The notes beneath the pieces were generated by a model. That model saw only the letters and a program-made list of their open reading frames with translations. It was not told the origin of the DNA and ran no database searches. A stretch of 64,000 nt of DNA from Chloroflexota bacterium (GTDB lineage: Bacteria; Chloroflexota; Limnocylindria; Limnocylindrales; CSP1-4), in the NCBI GenBank assembly GCA_919901745.1, contig CAKKPP010000007.1, positions 90,753-154,752 on the forward strand. The letters run 5' to 3'. Positions 30,701 through 40,074 of the stretch are shown here, piece by piece (the stretch's first letter is position 1; the number at the start of each line of letters is the position of its first letter). The position numbers and the translations under genes are program-made.

Positions 30701-33463
30701 TTCGACAAGGCCGGCCGGATGAGCGGTCTCGCCGACTGGGCCAGCCGCACGGTCGGCTACACGTACTTCGCCGACGGCCTTGTCCAGACCGCGACGAACC
30801 CGAACGGGACCCTCTCCACGTACAGCTACGACAACGCGCGCCGGCTCAGCGATGTCGTGCACGCGGGACCGCTGCTCACGATCGACGAGCGCCACTATTC
30901 GCTCGATGCGCTCGGCAACGTCCTTGGCGTCGCCGGCGGGGGCACCGCGAGCGCCGCCACGACGCGCGTGTCGGAGAGCACCACCCACGGCCAGGGCAAC
31001 GGCGTGTCGGACGACAGCTACCTGAGCGCCGACGGCCGCTTCGTGACCTACCGCTCGACGTCCTCGAACCTCGTCGCCGACGACACCAACGGGGTGATGG
31101 ACGTGTTCGTCCACGATCGCATGACCGGAACCACGATCCGTGCGTCGGTCGATGCCGCCGGCGTCCAGGGCAACGCCCAGTCCGACGACTCGGCGATCAG
31201 CGCCGATGGGCGCTACGTCACGTTCAAGAGCCAGGCGTCCAACTTCGTGGCCAACGACACCAACGGGACGGCCTGGGACATCTTCCGCAAGGACCTCCAG
31301 ACCGGCGCGATCAGCCGGGTGTCGACGTCGAGCGCGGGTGCCCAGTCGAACGGCTCAAGCCACGACCCGGTGATCAGTGCCGACGGCCGCTACGTGGCCT
31401 ACCGCAGCTCCGCCACCAACCTGGTCTCCGGTGATGCCAACGCCCAGCAGGACATCTTCCGCAAGGACACCGTGACCGGGACGACGATCCTCATCTCGGT
31501 CAGCACCGCCGGCGCCCAGGGCAACGCCCTCTCGGACGACCCCCAGATCAGCGACGACGGCAACCGGATCGCCTTCCACTCCGATGCCACCACCCTGGTC
31601 AGCGGCGACAGCAACGTTCAGCGCGACGCGTTCCTGCGCGACGTGGCCGCCGGGACGACCGTCCGGGTCTCGCTGAGCACCGCCGGCGCCCAGGGCAACG
31701 GCCGGAGTGCCGAGGTGGCCCTGAGTGGCGACGGCACGGCCGTCGCCTTCGAGTCGGATGCCTCGAACCTGGTCACCGGCGACAGCAACGCCAAGACCGA
31801 CGTGTTCATTCACGTCCTCGCCAGCGGCGTCACGACGCGGGTCTCCACGAGCGCCGCGGGTGCCCAGGGCAACAAGGCCAGCGCCGAACCGTCGCTGTCG
31901 CGCTCCGCCACCGTCATCGCTTTCGACTCGCTCGCGAGCAACCTCATCAGCGGCGACACCAACAACCGCAAGGACATCTTCACCAAAGACCTCGCCAGCG
32001 GGACCGTCACCCGGATGTCGGTCAGCACCGCCGGGGTCCAGGGCAACGACACCAGCCGCAACACGTCGGTCTCGGCCGACGGCCAGACGGTCGCCTTCGA
32101 GTCCGACTCGACCAACCTCGTGGCCAACGACACGAATGCGGCGCAGGACGTGTTCGTCCGCGGCCCGGGCCTCGACGCGAGTACCTACGCCTACGACCGG
32201 CTGGACCGCCTGACCTCGGTCGCCGGACCCGACGGCGCCCGGACCTACGCCTACGATCCCATCGGCAACCGGACCTCCCGGGTCCTGTCCGGTTCGACCA
32301 CCGCCTACACCTACGACCGGGCCGACCGGATCAGCGCCGCCGGGCCCACGGCCATCAGCGTCACTGCCACCGGGGCCACGACCGCCCGCGGCAGCGATAC
32401 CTTCGCCTACGACCAGGCCAACCGCGTGCGGACGGCGACCGTCGCCGGGATCAGCGAGACCTCGACCTACGACGGCGACGGCATCCGCTTCAGCCGCCAG
32501 GTCGGCACGGGATCCCTCATCCGCTATGTCAGCGATCCGACGGCCGGCCTCCCGGTCACGATCGACGACGGGACCCGCAAGTACGTCTGGGGCCTCGGCC
32601 TCGCCTACGCCGTGGCGGGCACGGCCGTCGAGGTCCAGCACGCCGACCGGTTGGGCTCGATCCGCGCGCTGACCGATGGCACGGGTGCCGTCATCGCGAC
32701 CTACCGGACCGACGAGTTCGGCGTCCCGACCGGCTCGACCGGAGCCTCGGGCTCGCCCTACCGCTACACCGGCGAGCCGCTCGACGCCAGTGGCCTGACC
32801 TACCTGCGCGCCCGCCACTACGACCCGTCCATCGGGCGCTTCATGAGCCGCGACCCGTTCGCGGGGTTCACCGGGCACCCGCTCAGCCTCAACCGCTACA
32901 GCTACGTGACGAACAACCCGACCACGTATGCCGATCCGTCGGGACTGGTGTCCCCTGGTCCCAGAGGCGGGCCGGGCGGTGGCGCAAGTGGCAAGTCGAA
33001 GGTCCTCGGCTGCGGCGGCGAGGCCCACGGCGCTCTTGCCGGTGGAGGGATTCTATTCCCGTGGCTTGACGCAGCTGATGCGGCGATCTACTTGTGCGAG
33101 GGCGACGTTCCGAACGGCCTAATGTCGGGCACCGCGATTATTCCGGGGCTAGGCGACGCGATCAAGTGGGCGGGCAAGACGCTCCTGAAGGCCCTACGAG
33201 TGCCTGCCGCGGTTGAAAGGATCTACTCGGCTCGAGTTCTGGCGCGTATGGCCCAAGAGCCCGGACCTTTTCATAACTTCCCGATGTCACTGGATGCCCA
33301 AATCTTCGAGGGCAAGCGGGTGGTCGTGAGCGACACGTATGTCGTGTACACGCAGCGCGGTTTCGCAAACGGTTACGAGGGAACATACGAGATCGGTGTG
33401 CGCGTGTCTGACGGCGGCGGCGTGGAGACAATTGTGCATCGCTTCTTCAAGCCAAATCCCTAA
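27776..33463 (+). CDS. Giant Rhs/YD-repeat protein with PA14 domain, propeller-like insertion and C-terminal polymorphic-toxin-like tip
   Basis: PA14-like LGRYYPNLTWSG...FALYSDDGSTLSLDG; many YD repeats; Rhs core RYSYVTNNPTTYADPSG followed by a variable tip. Confidence 0.93.
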   Translation: MIMARDRVRPHRGIAVLVAILTIVQSNVVSPALTRAAIRPPETDEISAPATHAAGDGLLGRYYPNLTWSGTPSLERVDPTIDFNWGAGGHPIPSADFSIAWSGSLLAEVAGTYTFALYSDDGSTLSLDGALVVNNGGAHPPQQVSNTVALSAGLHTVSLPFFECCGGDALVVLSWTPPGATGLVVVPQAVLFSDTQPVEPAPPGTDPERNGGTGGDPVSTYSGAFRHTFLDLAIAGRGPAPVFSRSYNSADTRSTVLGQGWTHGYAARLRSPGDGTDDQLVVGPDGGTERYVANGDGTFSPPPTATSVFVRNPDGTFTLTDKAQARLVFGPSGNLSAISDRYGNTSTLGYNAQNELVSISDPAGRGSLALAYTNGLLTSVTDWASPARTVGYQYDANGRLWKVTDREGKVTTLGYDGTSSRLATITDARGNVALTLVYDAQGRVTSQKDAKGLLTGATTTFGYVVNGDGTRVTTVTNPSTSFEPTFSPTMVDTYNAQGFLTSRVTRPSSTETLTESYAYEVTGFRASVTDPRGNTTEFCYDRSHAGATIAGSRGNLTRIIGPAPTAGANRPVTLIAYDATNNVTQTVAPAGVASGTSVSCSTNLAAFDVDFATDLAYDAAGARLLSTTSRYTDPDSGATSAVTKYEYGDAANPGQVTRIIPPRGNTTASPDYTFAATFTYFGTGTRAGLIESTSDALGNKTTYDHDPVGRLTSSVGPLGNAAGGVPAEHRTEYVYDREDRPRFVKLPAPAAGGAQLVTETRYDEVGNRTVQIDANGQVTTYAYDNRDGLLQVKESPSVWSNPASPPGDAITTEYAYDAGGNMTRTTRAKGDAAQERVVDYVHDGRGLVRRETQYPSWPTTSPTLVATSTYDANGNLAVATDQLGRTTTMAYDLLNRPTSMNYSDPATPDVSYTYDANNNRTSMVDGTGTSTYTYDEFDRLLSVTTPGPRTVGYRYDRDGNRTRLIYPDATAVTYTFDKAGRMSGLADWASRTVGYTYFADGLVQTATNPNGTLSTYSYDNARRLSDVVHAGPLLTIDERHYSLDALGNVLGVAGGGTASAATTRVSESTTHGQGNGVSDDSYLSADGRFVTYRSTSSNLVADDTNGVMDVFVHDRMTGTTIRASVDAAGVQGNAQSDDSAISADGRYVTFKSQASNFVANDTNGTAWDIFRKDLQTGAISRVSTSSAGAQSNGSSHDPVISADGRYVAYRSSATNLVSGDANAQQDIFRKDTVTGTTILISVSTAGAQGNALSDDPQISDDGNRIAFHSDATTLVSGDSNVQRDAFLRDVAAGTTVRVSLSTAGAQGNGRSAEVALSGDGTAVAFESDASNLVTGDSNAKTDVFIHVLASGVTTRVSTSAAGAQGNKASAEPSLSRSATVIAFDSLASNLISGDTNNRKDIFTKDLASGTVTRMSVSTAGVQGNDTSRNTSVSADGQTVAFESDSTNLVANDTNAAQDVFVRGPGLDASTYAYDRLDRLTSVAGPDGARTYAYDPIGNRTSRVLSGSTTAYTYDRADRISAAGPTAISVTATGATTARGSDTFAYDQANRVRTATVAGISETSTYDGDGIRFSRQVGTGSLIRYVSDPTAGLPVTIDDGTRKYVWGLGLAYAVAGTAVEVQHADRLGSIRALTDGTGAVIATYRTDEFGVPTGSTGASGSPYRYTGEPLDASGLTYLRARHYDPSIGRFMSRDPFAGFTGHPLSLNRYSYVTNNPTTYADPSGLVSPGPRGGPGGGASGKSKVLGCGGEAHGALAGGGILFPWLDAADAAIYLCEGDVPNGLMSGTAIIPGLGDAIKWAGKTLLKALRVPAAVERIYSARVLARMAQEPGPFHNFPMSLDAQIFEGKRVVVSDTYVVYTQRGFANGYEGTYEIGVRVSDGGGVETIVHRFFKPNP

Positions 33464-33471
33464 CCGATGAA

Positions 33472-34014
33472 ATGAGCTTCGAGGCCGATTATCTCGTCGA
33501 GGTGCTTCCGGGCCTGCCGGGCTCGGAGGAAGCGCTGGCCTTCGCACGAGCGGGAATTTCGACTCACTCCGAGGGCTTCATCGTCCGCGTCAGACGAGGC
33601 TCGAGCCGCAGCTGGATTGGGAACTTCCAGCCGGGCGACGGGTCGCTGTCGACCTGGGCGCCGACGCCCGCTTCGGCGTCGCTCCTCGTGGTCGCGGGGG
33701 GAACGGGCTATCTGGTATCGGTCGATCATCCTGAGGAATTTCAGGTGCTGCCGAGCTACCCGATACGTCAGATCGCAACGATCGCCCAAGCCGGCCTGCT
33801 CGTCGTGGCGGACCATATCTCGATCGCGGCTACTGACGGAGTCCGCGTTCTGTGGGTGTCGGAACGCCTCGCTTGGGACGGATTGGAGATCGACGAGGCC
33901 AGCCCTCGGATCATCCGAGGCCACAGCGTGGACCCCTCGACAGGTCGAGCCAGCCTGTTCGTGATCGAGACCCGAAGCGGGCTCCTCGTACAGGGTCGGG
34001 CGGTGCCAGGCTGA
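33472..34014 (+). CDS. Candidate immunity protein for the Rhs C-terminal tip
   Basis: Starts 8 bp after the Rhs stop, same strand, small soluble beta-rich-looking protein. Confidence 0.6.
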   Translation: MSFEADYLVEVLPGLPGSEEALAFARAGISTHSEGFIVRVRRGSSRSWIGNFQPGDGSLSTWAPTPASASLLVVAGGTGYLVSVDHPEEFQVLPSYPIRQIATIAQAGLLVVADHISIAATDGVRVLWVSERLAWDGLEIDEASPRIIRGHSVDPSTGRASLFVIETRSGLLVQGRAVPG

Positions 34015-34546
34015 CGAGAGCGACCGTCGTCCGCTTCAGCCGCCAGGTCGGGACCGGACCGGTCACCCGCTGTGTGTCGGACGTCGCCGCGGGGCTGCCG
34101 GTCACGATCGACGACGGGACCCGCAAGTACGTCTCGGGTCTCGGCCTCGCCCATGCCGTGGGCAGGCACAGCAGTCGAGGTCCAGCACACCGACCGCCCC
34201 GACCGGGGCCTCGGGCTCCCCCTTCCGCTACACCTGCGAGCCGCTCGACGCCAGTGGCCTCAGCTACCTGCGCGCCCGCTACTACGACCCGTCGATCGGG
34301 CGGTTCGCGAGCCGCGACCCCTTCGCCGGCGTCGGCAGCTCCCCTTTGAGCCTCAACCGATACAGCTACGTGACGAACAATCCGACCACTCACATTGACC
34401 CATCAGGACGCTGCGTATGGTCTATTCTCGCTACCGCCCCCGGGGGTATTACTGTCGTTATCGGAGTCGGGGTCTCGGCTACATGTCTTTTGGTGGTTGC
34501 AGCGTTGGGCACCGGCGGCGCGTCCCAGCTGATCTCTTGTTCCTAA
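34015..34546 (+). pseudogene. Orphan degenerate Rhs core plus alternative hydrophobic C-terminal tip
   Basis: FSRQVGTGPVTRCVSDVAAGLPVTIDDGTRKYVSGLGLAHAVG (frame 1), internal deletion and frameshift, then LNRYSYVTNNPTTHIDPSGRCVWSILATAPGG...SCS*. Confidence 0.8.
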
Positions 34547-34557
34547 CGCTTGCGGCC

Positions 34558-35148
34558 ATGGGGTTCGTCGGATTCCGCCGAACCGGGCGCGTGGCGTTCG
34601 TCGCTGTCACGGCGATAGGGCTCGGGTCAATGGTCCTCGGCGTCATCGGCTCGTGGCCACAGGTCATCGTTCGGCTGAGCGCTGGCGACGCTATCCTGCT
34701 GTTGACGCTCTTCGTCGTGGGGGCGGCTGCGCAGGGACTGCCCCCGGGCATCGCGCGGCGGATCAAGTTCGGGTTCCGGAGCCGGGAGTGGGAGTTCGAT
34801 CGACGCTTCTTCCAGTACAAGAAGCAAATCGACGCCGCTCTAGCCGCCTATCCAGATCCGCCCACATTGGAGGCGTACCGAGCGTGGAAGTCGCGCACGA
34901 TCGCCGTTGGTGACCGCGTCGTCAAGCAGATGTCGAAGCTGAAGGAACCCGACGAGGAGTGGTCGTCCCTCCGCGATGACTACGTCGAGGCGTACACGGG
35001 GATCTTGCGCCGCATCGCGCACGACGAGGAACACGATGCTGCGGAGATCGTGCGCCGTGGGACTGAACTCAAGGAGAGGGCCGAGGTCCTCATTCGGAAG
35101 TATCGCATCGAGCTCGACCGTTTGAGTAGGCCCCGGGACGAGATTTGA
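34558..35148 (+). CDS. Membrane protein with cytosolic helical domain; possible immunity for the orphan Rhs tip
   Basis: Two to three TM segments, then charged helical region FDRRFFQYKKQIDAALAAYPDPPTLEAYRAWKSR... Confidence 0.5.
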   Translation: MGFVGFRRTGRVAFVAVTAIGLGSMVLGVIGSWPQVIVRLSAGDAILLLTLFVVGAAAQGLPPGIARRIKFGFRSREWEFDRRFFQYKKQIDAALAAYPDPPTLEAYRAWKSRTIAVGDRVVKQMSKLKEPDEEWSSLRDDYVEAYTGILRRIAHDEEHDAAEIVRRGTELKERAEVLIRKYRIELDRLSRPRDEI

Positions 35149-35278
35149 TTCGTCGCACATTGGGCGGCATGGCTCCCGTAGATGCGTCGCCGACGCAGGC
35201 CATCCCACATCCGCGGTCATCGACGCCTTCGGGGAGACCGGCCTGCGCTTCGTCTGCGCGACCCACCCCCACCTCGAC

Positions 35279-35740
35279 CATGTTCGGTGACACCAACGCG
35301 CTGACCGACATCTTCCGCCACGACCGCCAGACCACCACGACCATCCGCGTATCGGTCTCGGGTGCCGGCGTCCAGGCGACCGGCCTGAGCACCGATCCGG
35401 CGATCTCGGGCGACGGCTCGCGGATCGTCTGGGAGTCGGTCGCGACCAACCTCGTGAGCGGCGACACGAACGCCAGGGAGGACGTCTTCGTCCGGCTCAT
35501 CGCCACGAGCCAGACGATCCGCGTCTCGGTCAGCACGGCCGGTGTCCAGGCCACCAACAGCAGCAACGACGCGTCGCTCTCGACCGACGGCACCCGGGTC
35601 GGCTTCCACTCGACCGCCTCCAACCTCGTGAGCGGCGACACGAACAGCCGGGGCGACGTGTTCGTCCGTGACCTCGTCGCCAGCACCACCGTGCGCAGGT
35701 CGCTGACCGCCAGCGGCGGCCAGGACGGTGCCATCGGATC
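35279..35740 (+). pseudogene. Orphan fragment of the propeller repeats found inside the Rhs protein
   Basis: FGDTNALTDIFRHDRQTTTTIRVSVSGAGVQATGLSTDPAISGDGSRIVWESVATNLVSGDTNAREDVFV... matches blades at 30965-32170. Confidence 0.75.
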
Positions 35741-35759
35741 GCCTGCGCTGCGATCTCCT

Positions 35760-38700
35760 CTAAACGAGGCCCAGCGTCAGCGGTTCGTCTGGTTCCGGGG
35801 CGGTGCGTCGTTGGTCGCTGAAGCTGTTCTCGCCCTGCTCCGCAGCAACCTCGACGAGCCGGCAAAGGGCGTTGACGAGGCGCATCTGCTCGGGCGAGTG
35901 GCAGGCCACGCGCAGGAGCGCGGGCTCGCACACGAGGACGGCGAGGCCCTGGGCGCGGGAGATCGCGACGTTGAGGCGGTTGCCCGAATAGAGGAACCCG
36001 AAGTCGCGCGGCGCGTCGTCGAGCGACGATGAGGTCATCGAATAGATTGCGACCGGTGCCTCGCGGCCCTGGAACTTGTCGACCGTCCCGACGTTCGGCG
36101 CGACGCCGAGCCGCTTTTCGACGGCGGCGCGGATCTCTGCGACCTGCGCGTTGTAGGGAGCGACGACGAGAACGTCCCTGGCCTCGAGTTTGCGCGATCG
36201 GCCGTCCGAATCCGTCCAGGCTCTCCCGACGAGCGCCGCGATCGCGGCCGCGACCCAGGCCGCCTCCTCGCGTGAGCGATTGCCCGCGCCGCTGTGCTCC
36301 AGGGGAACATGCCGGATCCCGACGCCGCCGATCGGGAATCCGGCGGCCAGTGACTGGATCGCGGTCTTCGGTGCCGTCTCGAGGCGGCCCTCGTAGAACG
36401 CGTCTGACACGTAGGCGTTGACGGCGGGATGCAGGCGGTACGTCGTGCCGAGGAAGAGCCCGCGGTCGGGGGCGATCGTCTTCGCGCCGGCGACGAGATG
36501 CTCGAGCGCGGACGCCTCTGCGTCCTCGGGGTGCGAGCCGTTCGAGACCTGCGGGAGCTGGTTCGGATCGCCGAGGAGGACGAGGGAATCGGCGGCGGCC
36601 GCCACGGCGCAGACGTTCGCAAGTGAAAACTGGCCCGCCTCGTCGACGAACAGGACGTCGACCGCAGCTTCGGCATCCTCGCGCGCCCAGAGCCATGACG
36701 TCCCACCGAGGACGTCCACGTCCCGGGCCCGGATCCCACCGACCGCCGCCCCCGAGTCCTTGAAGATGATCAGATCCTCCAGGGCGGCCGTCCCGTCCTC
36801 GGCATCGGCGCGCTGGCCGATGCGAACGGCGTCGCCGACCTCACGGGCCGCCTTGGCGACCGCCTCGAGCAGGTTGCCGATGACCTTGTGCGACTGGGCC
36901 GTCACACCGACCCGTTTGCCCTCCCGGACGAGCGCGAGGATCATCCGGGCCGCTGTCCAGGTCTTGCCGGTCCCGGGAGGACCCTGGATGGCGAGGGTGC
37001 TGCCGTCGAGACGGGTCGCGATCCGCACGGCGGCTTCGAGCGACGATTCGCCCTCCGCGACGAGCGGACCCTCGCCCGAATCACCGGCGATCCGTGGTCG
37101 GTGCCCCAGGATCAACTCGCGGGCGGCCCGATGCAACCCCGCGCCATCGATCCCGTGCTCGATGACGTGATGCGCCAGCCGCCCGAGTGACGATCGCATC
37201 GTGTCCGTTCGGTACGGCGTGCCCGGGAATAGCGCGCGCGGATGAGCGCCGCCGGTCCGCTTCAGGTCGATCGTCCCGACGGCGACGTCGAGGGCGAGGA
37301 TCGTGCCGGCGCCCTGGCCCGTCGCGGGATCGATCGGGCTTTCGCCGACCTTCAGCTTGAACTCCTGGGCCGGGTCGAACCGGTAGCGGTGGATCCGCGA
37401 CTTCTTGATCGCGCCGAAGTCGCCCACGAACTCGAGATCGCCGAGCGCCGACCCGTCCGCGACGAGGTCCTCCATCGATGATTTGAGCAGTCGGTAGTAG
37501 TCCCACCACTGCGGCTTCGCCTCGCGTTCGTGCCAGTCGAGGAGGCCCGCAAGCAGCCAGCGACCCTGTTGCTCTTCCGTGCGCAGGGCGCGGTCCGCCG
37601 GGATCCCGGCCCGCAGCGCGTCCTCGCGCGCCCGCGTCTCGGCGCGTTTCGCGGAAACGGCCTCCGATGGCGCCGTCTCCTCGGGCCCCGGCCGCGGCAC
37701 CACGCCATCCGGGTAGAGCGCCGCCGCCTCGACCCGCAGCCCCTCGAGCCAGTCGCGCAGCCCGAGGCACGACACGCAGTCGTCGCGGTTGTAGTCGGCG
37801 ATCCCCTGGAGGATCGACGGATCCTTCGACTCCATCCAGCGCTCGTACTCGACGACGCTGAACCCCGCGCTCGTGACCGGTCCCTCGCGCTCGGGCAGGT
37901 AGAACTTCTCGATCTGCTTGATCGAATACGACTCGACCGACGCCCGGATCCCGCTGCGCACCACGTGGTCGTAGAGGTTGACGAGGACCTTGCCGCGGAG
38001 CAGCGCATCCACCTCGTCCTCGCGCGTCGCGTGGCGCTGCATGAGCCGCTTCATCGCGCCCGACTCGTAGCCGCCGTAGTGGTAGACGTGCATCGCCGGG
38101 TCGCGCGCGAGCCGCTCCATGACGAGATCGATGAAGGCCTCGAAGGCCGCCTTCTCACCCTCGCGATCGTGGCCCCAGAGCGCGTGGAACGCCGGCTCGC
38201 CGGCATCGATGACGACGTAGCCGAGGAGATACTCGAGGCCGTCCTCGATCGCCCACGGGTCGGCCTCGATGTCCCAGAACACGTCGAGTGGCGACGGCTC
38301 GGGCAGCGCCGCAAGACCACGACCGGGCTGGTCCGGGTCGGGTGGGATGAGCTCGTAGCTGAGGTTCCCGGTGCGCTTGTGGTCGAGCTGGAGTGCCGCC
38401 TGGCGTCGAACCCGGGTCAGGACGCGCGGCGTCATCTTCGCGACCTTCGTGTCCTCGGGCAGCTCGGCGAGCGCGGTCAGCGTCGGGACCCCCGCATCCA
38501 CGAGCTTTCGCCGGGTGGTGCGTGCGGCACCCGCCACGATCGAGAGGTGGTCGTCGGCGCGTCGCCGGTCGACGCAGACGCTCCACCATGGGCAGACCCG
38601 GCAGTGGTCGACGGGCTCCGGGTAGGTCTCGGGCGCGGCGTCGTTTCCCGCGGCGTCGTTCCCGGCGCCCGCCACGGCCTGGTCAGCCGCGACTCGCTCC

Positions 38701-39302
38701 TCGAAGCGGGTCTTCGCCGCCCGGTAGTAGGCCGCGTAGTCATCGAGCCGATGCGGATGGGCCACGCCGTCGCCCGTTACCACCGACACGGTCTCCGGCG
38801 CGATGCCCTGGAGGCGCTCGAGGAGGTCCGCGTAGACGCACATCTGGAGGATCGCCGCGGCCTTGACCCGCCGCGCCAGCTTCGTGTCGGCGACGTCGTA
38901 GCTCCACGAGCCGAGGTTCGAGGGCCGATCGTCGCGACGGATCAGGAAGTCGGCATGCCCGCGCCAGCGCCCGTCGAAGAACGTGGCCTGGAAGATGACG
39001 TCGACGCCGGCGTGCATCGCCGCGAGGGTTTGCGCCTCGGCCGCCCGAAGCTGTTCGGGTGTCTTCAGGTCGCCGGTATCGATCTCCTGGACCTCGCGGC
39101 CCTCGGCGCGCAGCCGCGCGATGTACGCCTGCTCGTGCGCATAGCCGCGCTTCTGGATGAGCTCGAGCTGGGGATCGTCACGGAACGGCTTCTCGCGTTC
39201 GCCACGGGTCCGCTCCATCTCGAGCGTGACGAGGTGATCGCATTCGAGAAAGCCCACGAGATCGCTGGCGCTGACGATGAGCTGGCCGTCGACGAGCTGC
39301 AC
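35760..39302 (-). CDS. TM0106-type RecB-like nuclease fused to SF1 helicase
   Basis: N-terminal FLECDH...CRVCPWWSVC; RNase-H-like DVFWDIEADPW...YNRDDCVSCLGLRDWL; helicase IQGPPGTGKTWTAARM, VDEAGQFSLAN, GDPNQLPQVSNG. Confidence 0.85.
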   Translation of the reverse strand: MQLVDGQLIVSASDLVGFLECDHLVTLEMERTRGEREKPFRDDPQLELIQKRGYAHEQAYIARLRAEGREVQEIDTGDLKTPEQLRAAEAQTLAAMHAGVDVIFQATFFDGRWRGHADFLIRRDDRPSNLGSWSYDVADTKLARRVKAAAILQMCVYADLLERLQGIAPETVSVVTGDGVAHPHRLDDYAAYYRAAKTRFEERVAADQAVAGAGNDAAGNDAAPETYPEPVDHCRVCPWWSVCVDRRRADDHLSIVAGAARTTRRKLVDAGVPTLTALAELPEDTKVAKMTPRVLTRVRRQAALQLDHKRTGNLSYELIPPDPDQPGRGLAALPEPSPLDVFWDIEADPWAIEDGLEYLLGYVVIDAGEPAFHALWGHDREGEKAAFEAFIDLVMERLARDPAMHVYHYGGYESGAMKRLMQRHATREDEVDALLRGKVLVNLYDHVVRSGIRASVESYSIKQIEKFYLPEREGPVTSAGFSVVEYERWMESKDPSILQGIADYNRDDCVSCLGLRDWLEGLRVEAAALYPDGVVPRPGPEETAPSEAVSAKRAETRAREDALRAGIPADRALRTEEQQGRWLLAGLLDWHEREAKPQWWDYYRLLKSSMEDLVADGSALGDLEFVGDFGAIKKSRIHRYRFDPAQEFKLKVGESPIDPATGQGAGTILALDVAVGTIDLKRTGGAHPRALFPGTPYRTDTMRSSLGRLAHHVIEHGIDGAGLHRAARELILGHRPRIAGDSGEGPLVAEGESSLEAAVRIATRLDGSTLAIQGPPGTGKTWTAARMILALVREGKRVGVTAQSHKVIGNLLEAVAKAAREVGDAVRIGQRADAEDGTAALEDLIIFKDSGAAVGGIRARDVDVLGGTSWLWAREDAEAAVDVLFVDEAGQFSLANVCAVAAAADSLVLLGDPNQLPQVSNGSHPEDAEASALEHLVAGAKTIAPDRGLFLGTTYRLHPAVNAYVSDAFYEGRLETAPKTAIQSLAAGFPIGGVGIRHVPLEHSGAGNRSREEAAWVAAAIAALVGRAWTDSDGRSRKLEARDVLVVAPYNAQVAEIRAAVEKRLGVAPNVGTVDKFQGREAPVAIYSMTSSSLDDAPRDFGFLYSGNRLNVAISRAQGLAVLVCEPALLRVACHSPEQMRLVNALCRLVEVAAEQGENSFSDQRRTAPEPDEPLTLGLV

Positions 39303-39486
39303 GCGTCCTCCCTCGCACGACCCGTCCGGCCGCGTTTCCGCAATGCTAACGGGGTGTCATGCCAGCTTGGATGGCACGCGTTGCAGGCGCCATCCATGAC
39401 ATCGGCGATGATCGCTGAACCTGGGACACCCGGCCCCGCAGCAGTCGCGGCCACCCCCGACATCCGGTCGGGCGTAGAATCGGACC

Positions 39487-40074
39487 GTGCCTGACGACCG
39501 ACCTCCGGATCCAGAAGCCGTCAAGTACGTGGATCCGGGCCCGGGCCGTCGAACGAACTCGATCGGCCACCCGGTCGAGCGAATGCTCAACGCGTCGGCG
39601 CGCGACATTCTCGACGCGCTGGAGAACGGGTTCCGGGCGCGGGCCGATCTCAAGGGCAAGCTCGCAGAGCTGTTCGCGGCACGATATCTCGATGGGCTCC
39701 AGGTGCGCGGCGTCATCGACCGGTACGAATGGCAGGACCTCGACGGGCTGCCGGACTTCGTGGTCTGGCTGCCGAGTGGGGCGCCGATCACCGTCGAGGC
39801 CAAGAACGTTCGATCGGGTACGGGGCTGCTCCGGGCGGAAACACAGAAGACCAGGGCGAGCAAGAGCGATCCAATGAGCCGCTACTACCGTGCCGACCAA
39901 TTCGACATCCTTGCCGTGTGCCTCTACAACCGCACCAGTGAGTGGGCGTACATCTTCGCCCGCATCGACGACCTTCGAACGCTGGCCTCGGACGATCGGT
40001 ACCTGGAGGTCATCCAGGTGATCCCTCAACCCCTGACCACTCCGTGGACGCCCGACATGACTGAGCTGCTGTGA
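39487..40074 (+). CDS. Putative type II restriction endonuclease (PD-(D/E)xK)
   Basis: [22 protein letters not shown]; directly coupled to a DNA methyltransferase. Confidence 0.75.
   Translation: MPDDRPPDPEAVKYVDPGPGRRTNSIGHPVERMLNASARDILDALENGFRARADLKGKLAELFAARYLDGLQVRGVIDRYEWQDLDGLPDFVVWLPSGAPITVEAKNVRSGTGLLRAETQKTRASKSDPMSRYYRADQFDILAVCLYNRTSEWAYIFARIDDLRTLASDDRYLEVIQVIPQPLTTPWTPDMTELL

Noticed and set aside
31355-33028. 557-aa antisense ORF opposite the Rhs propeller
   Set aside because: Artefact of repeated blades read on the opposite strand.
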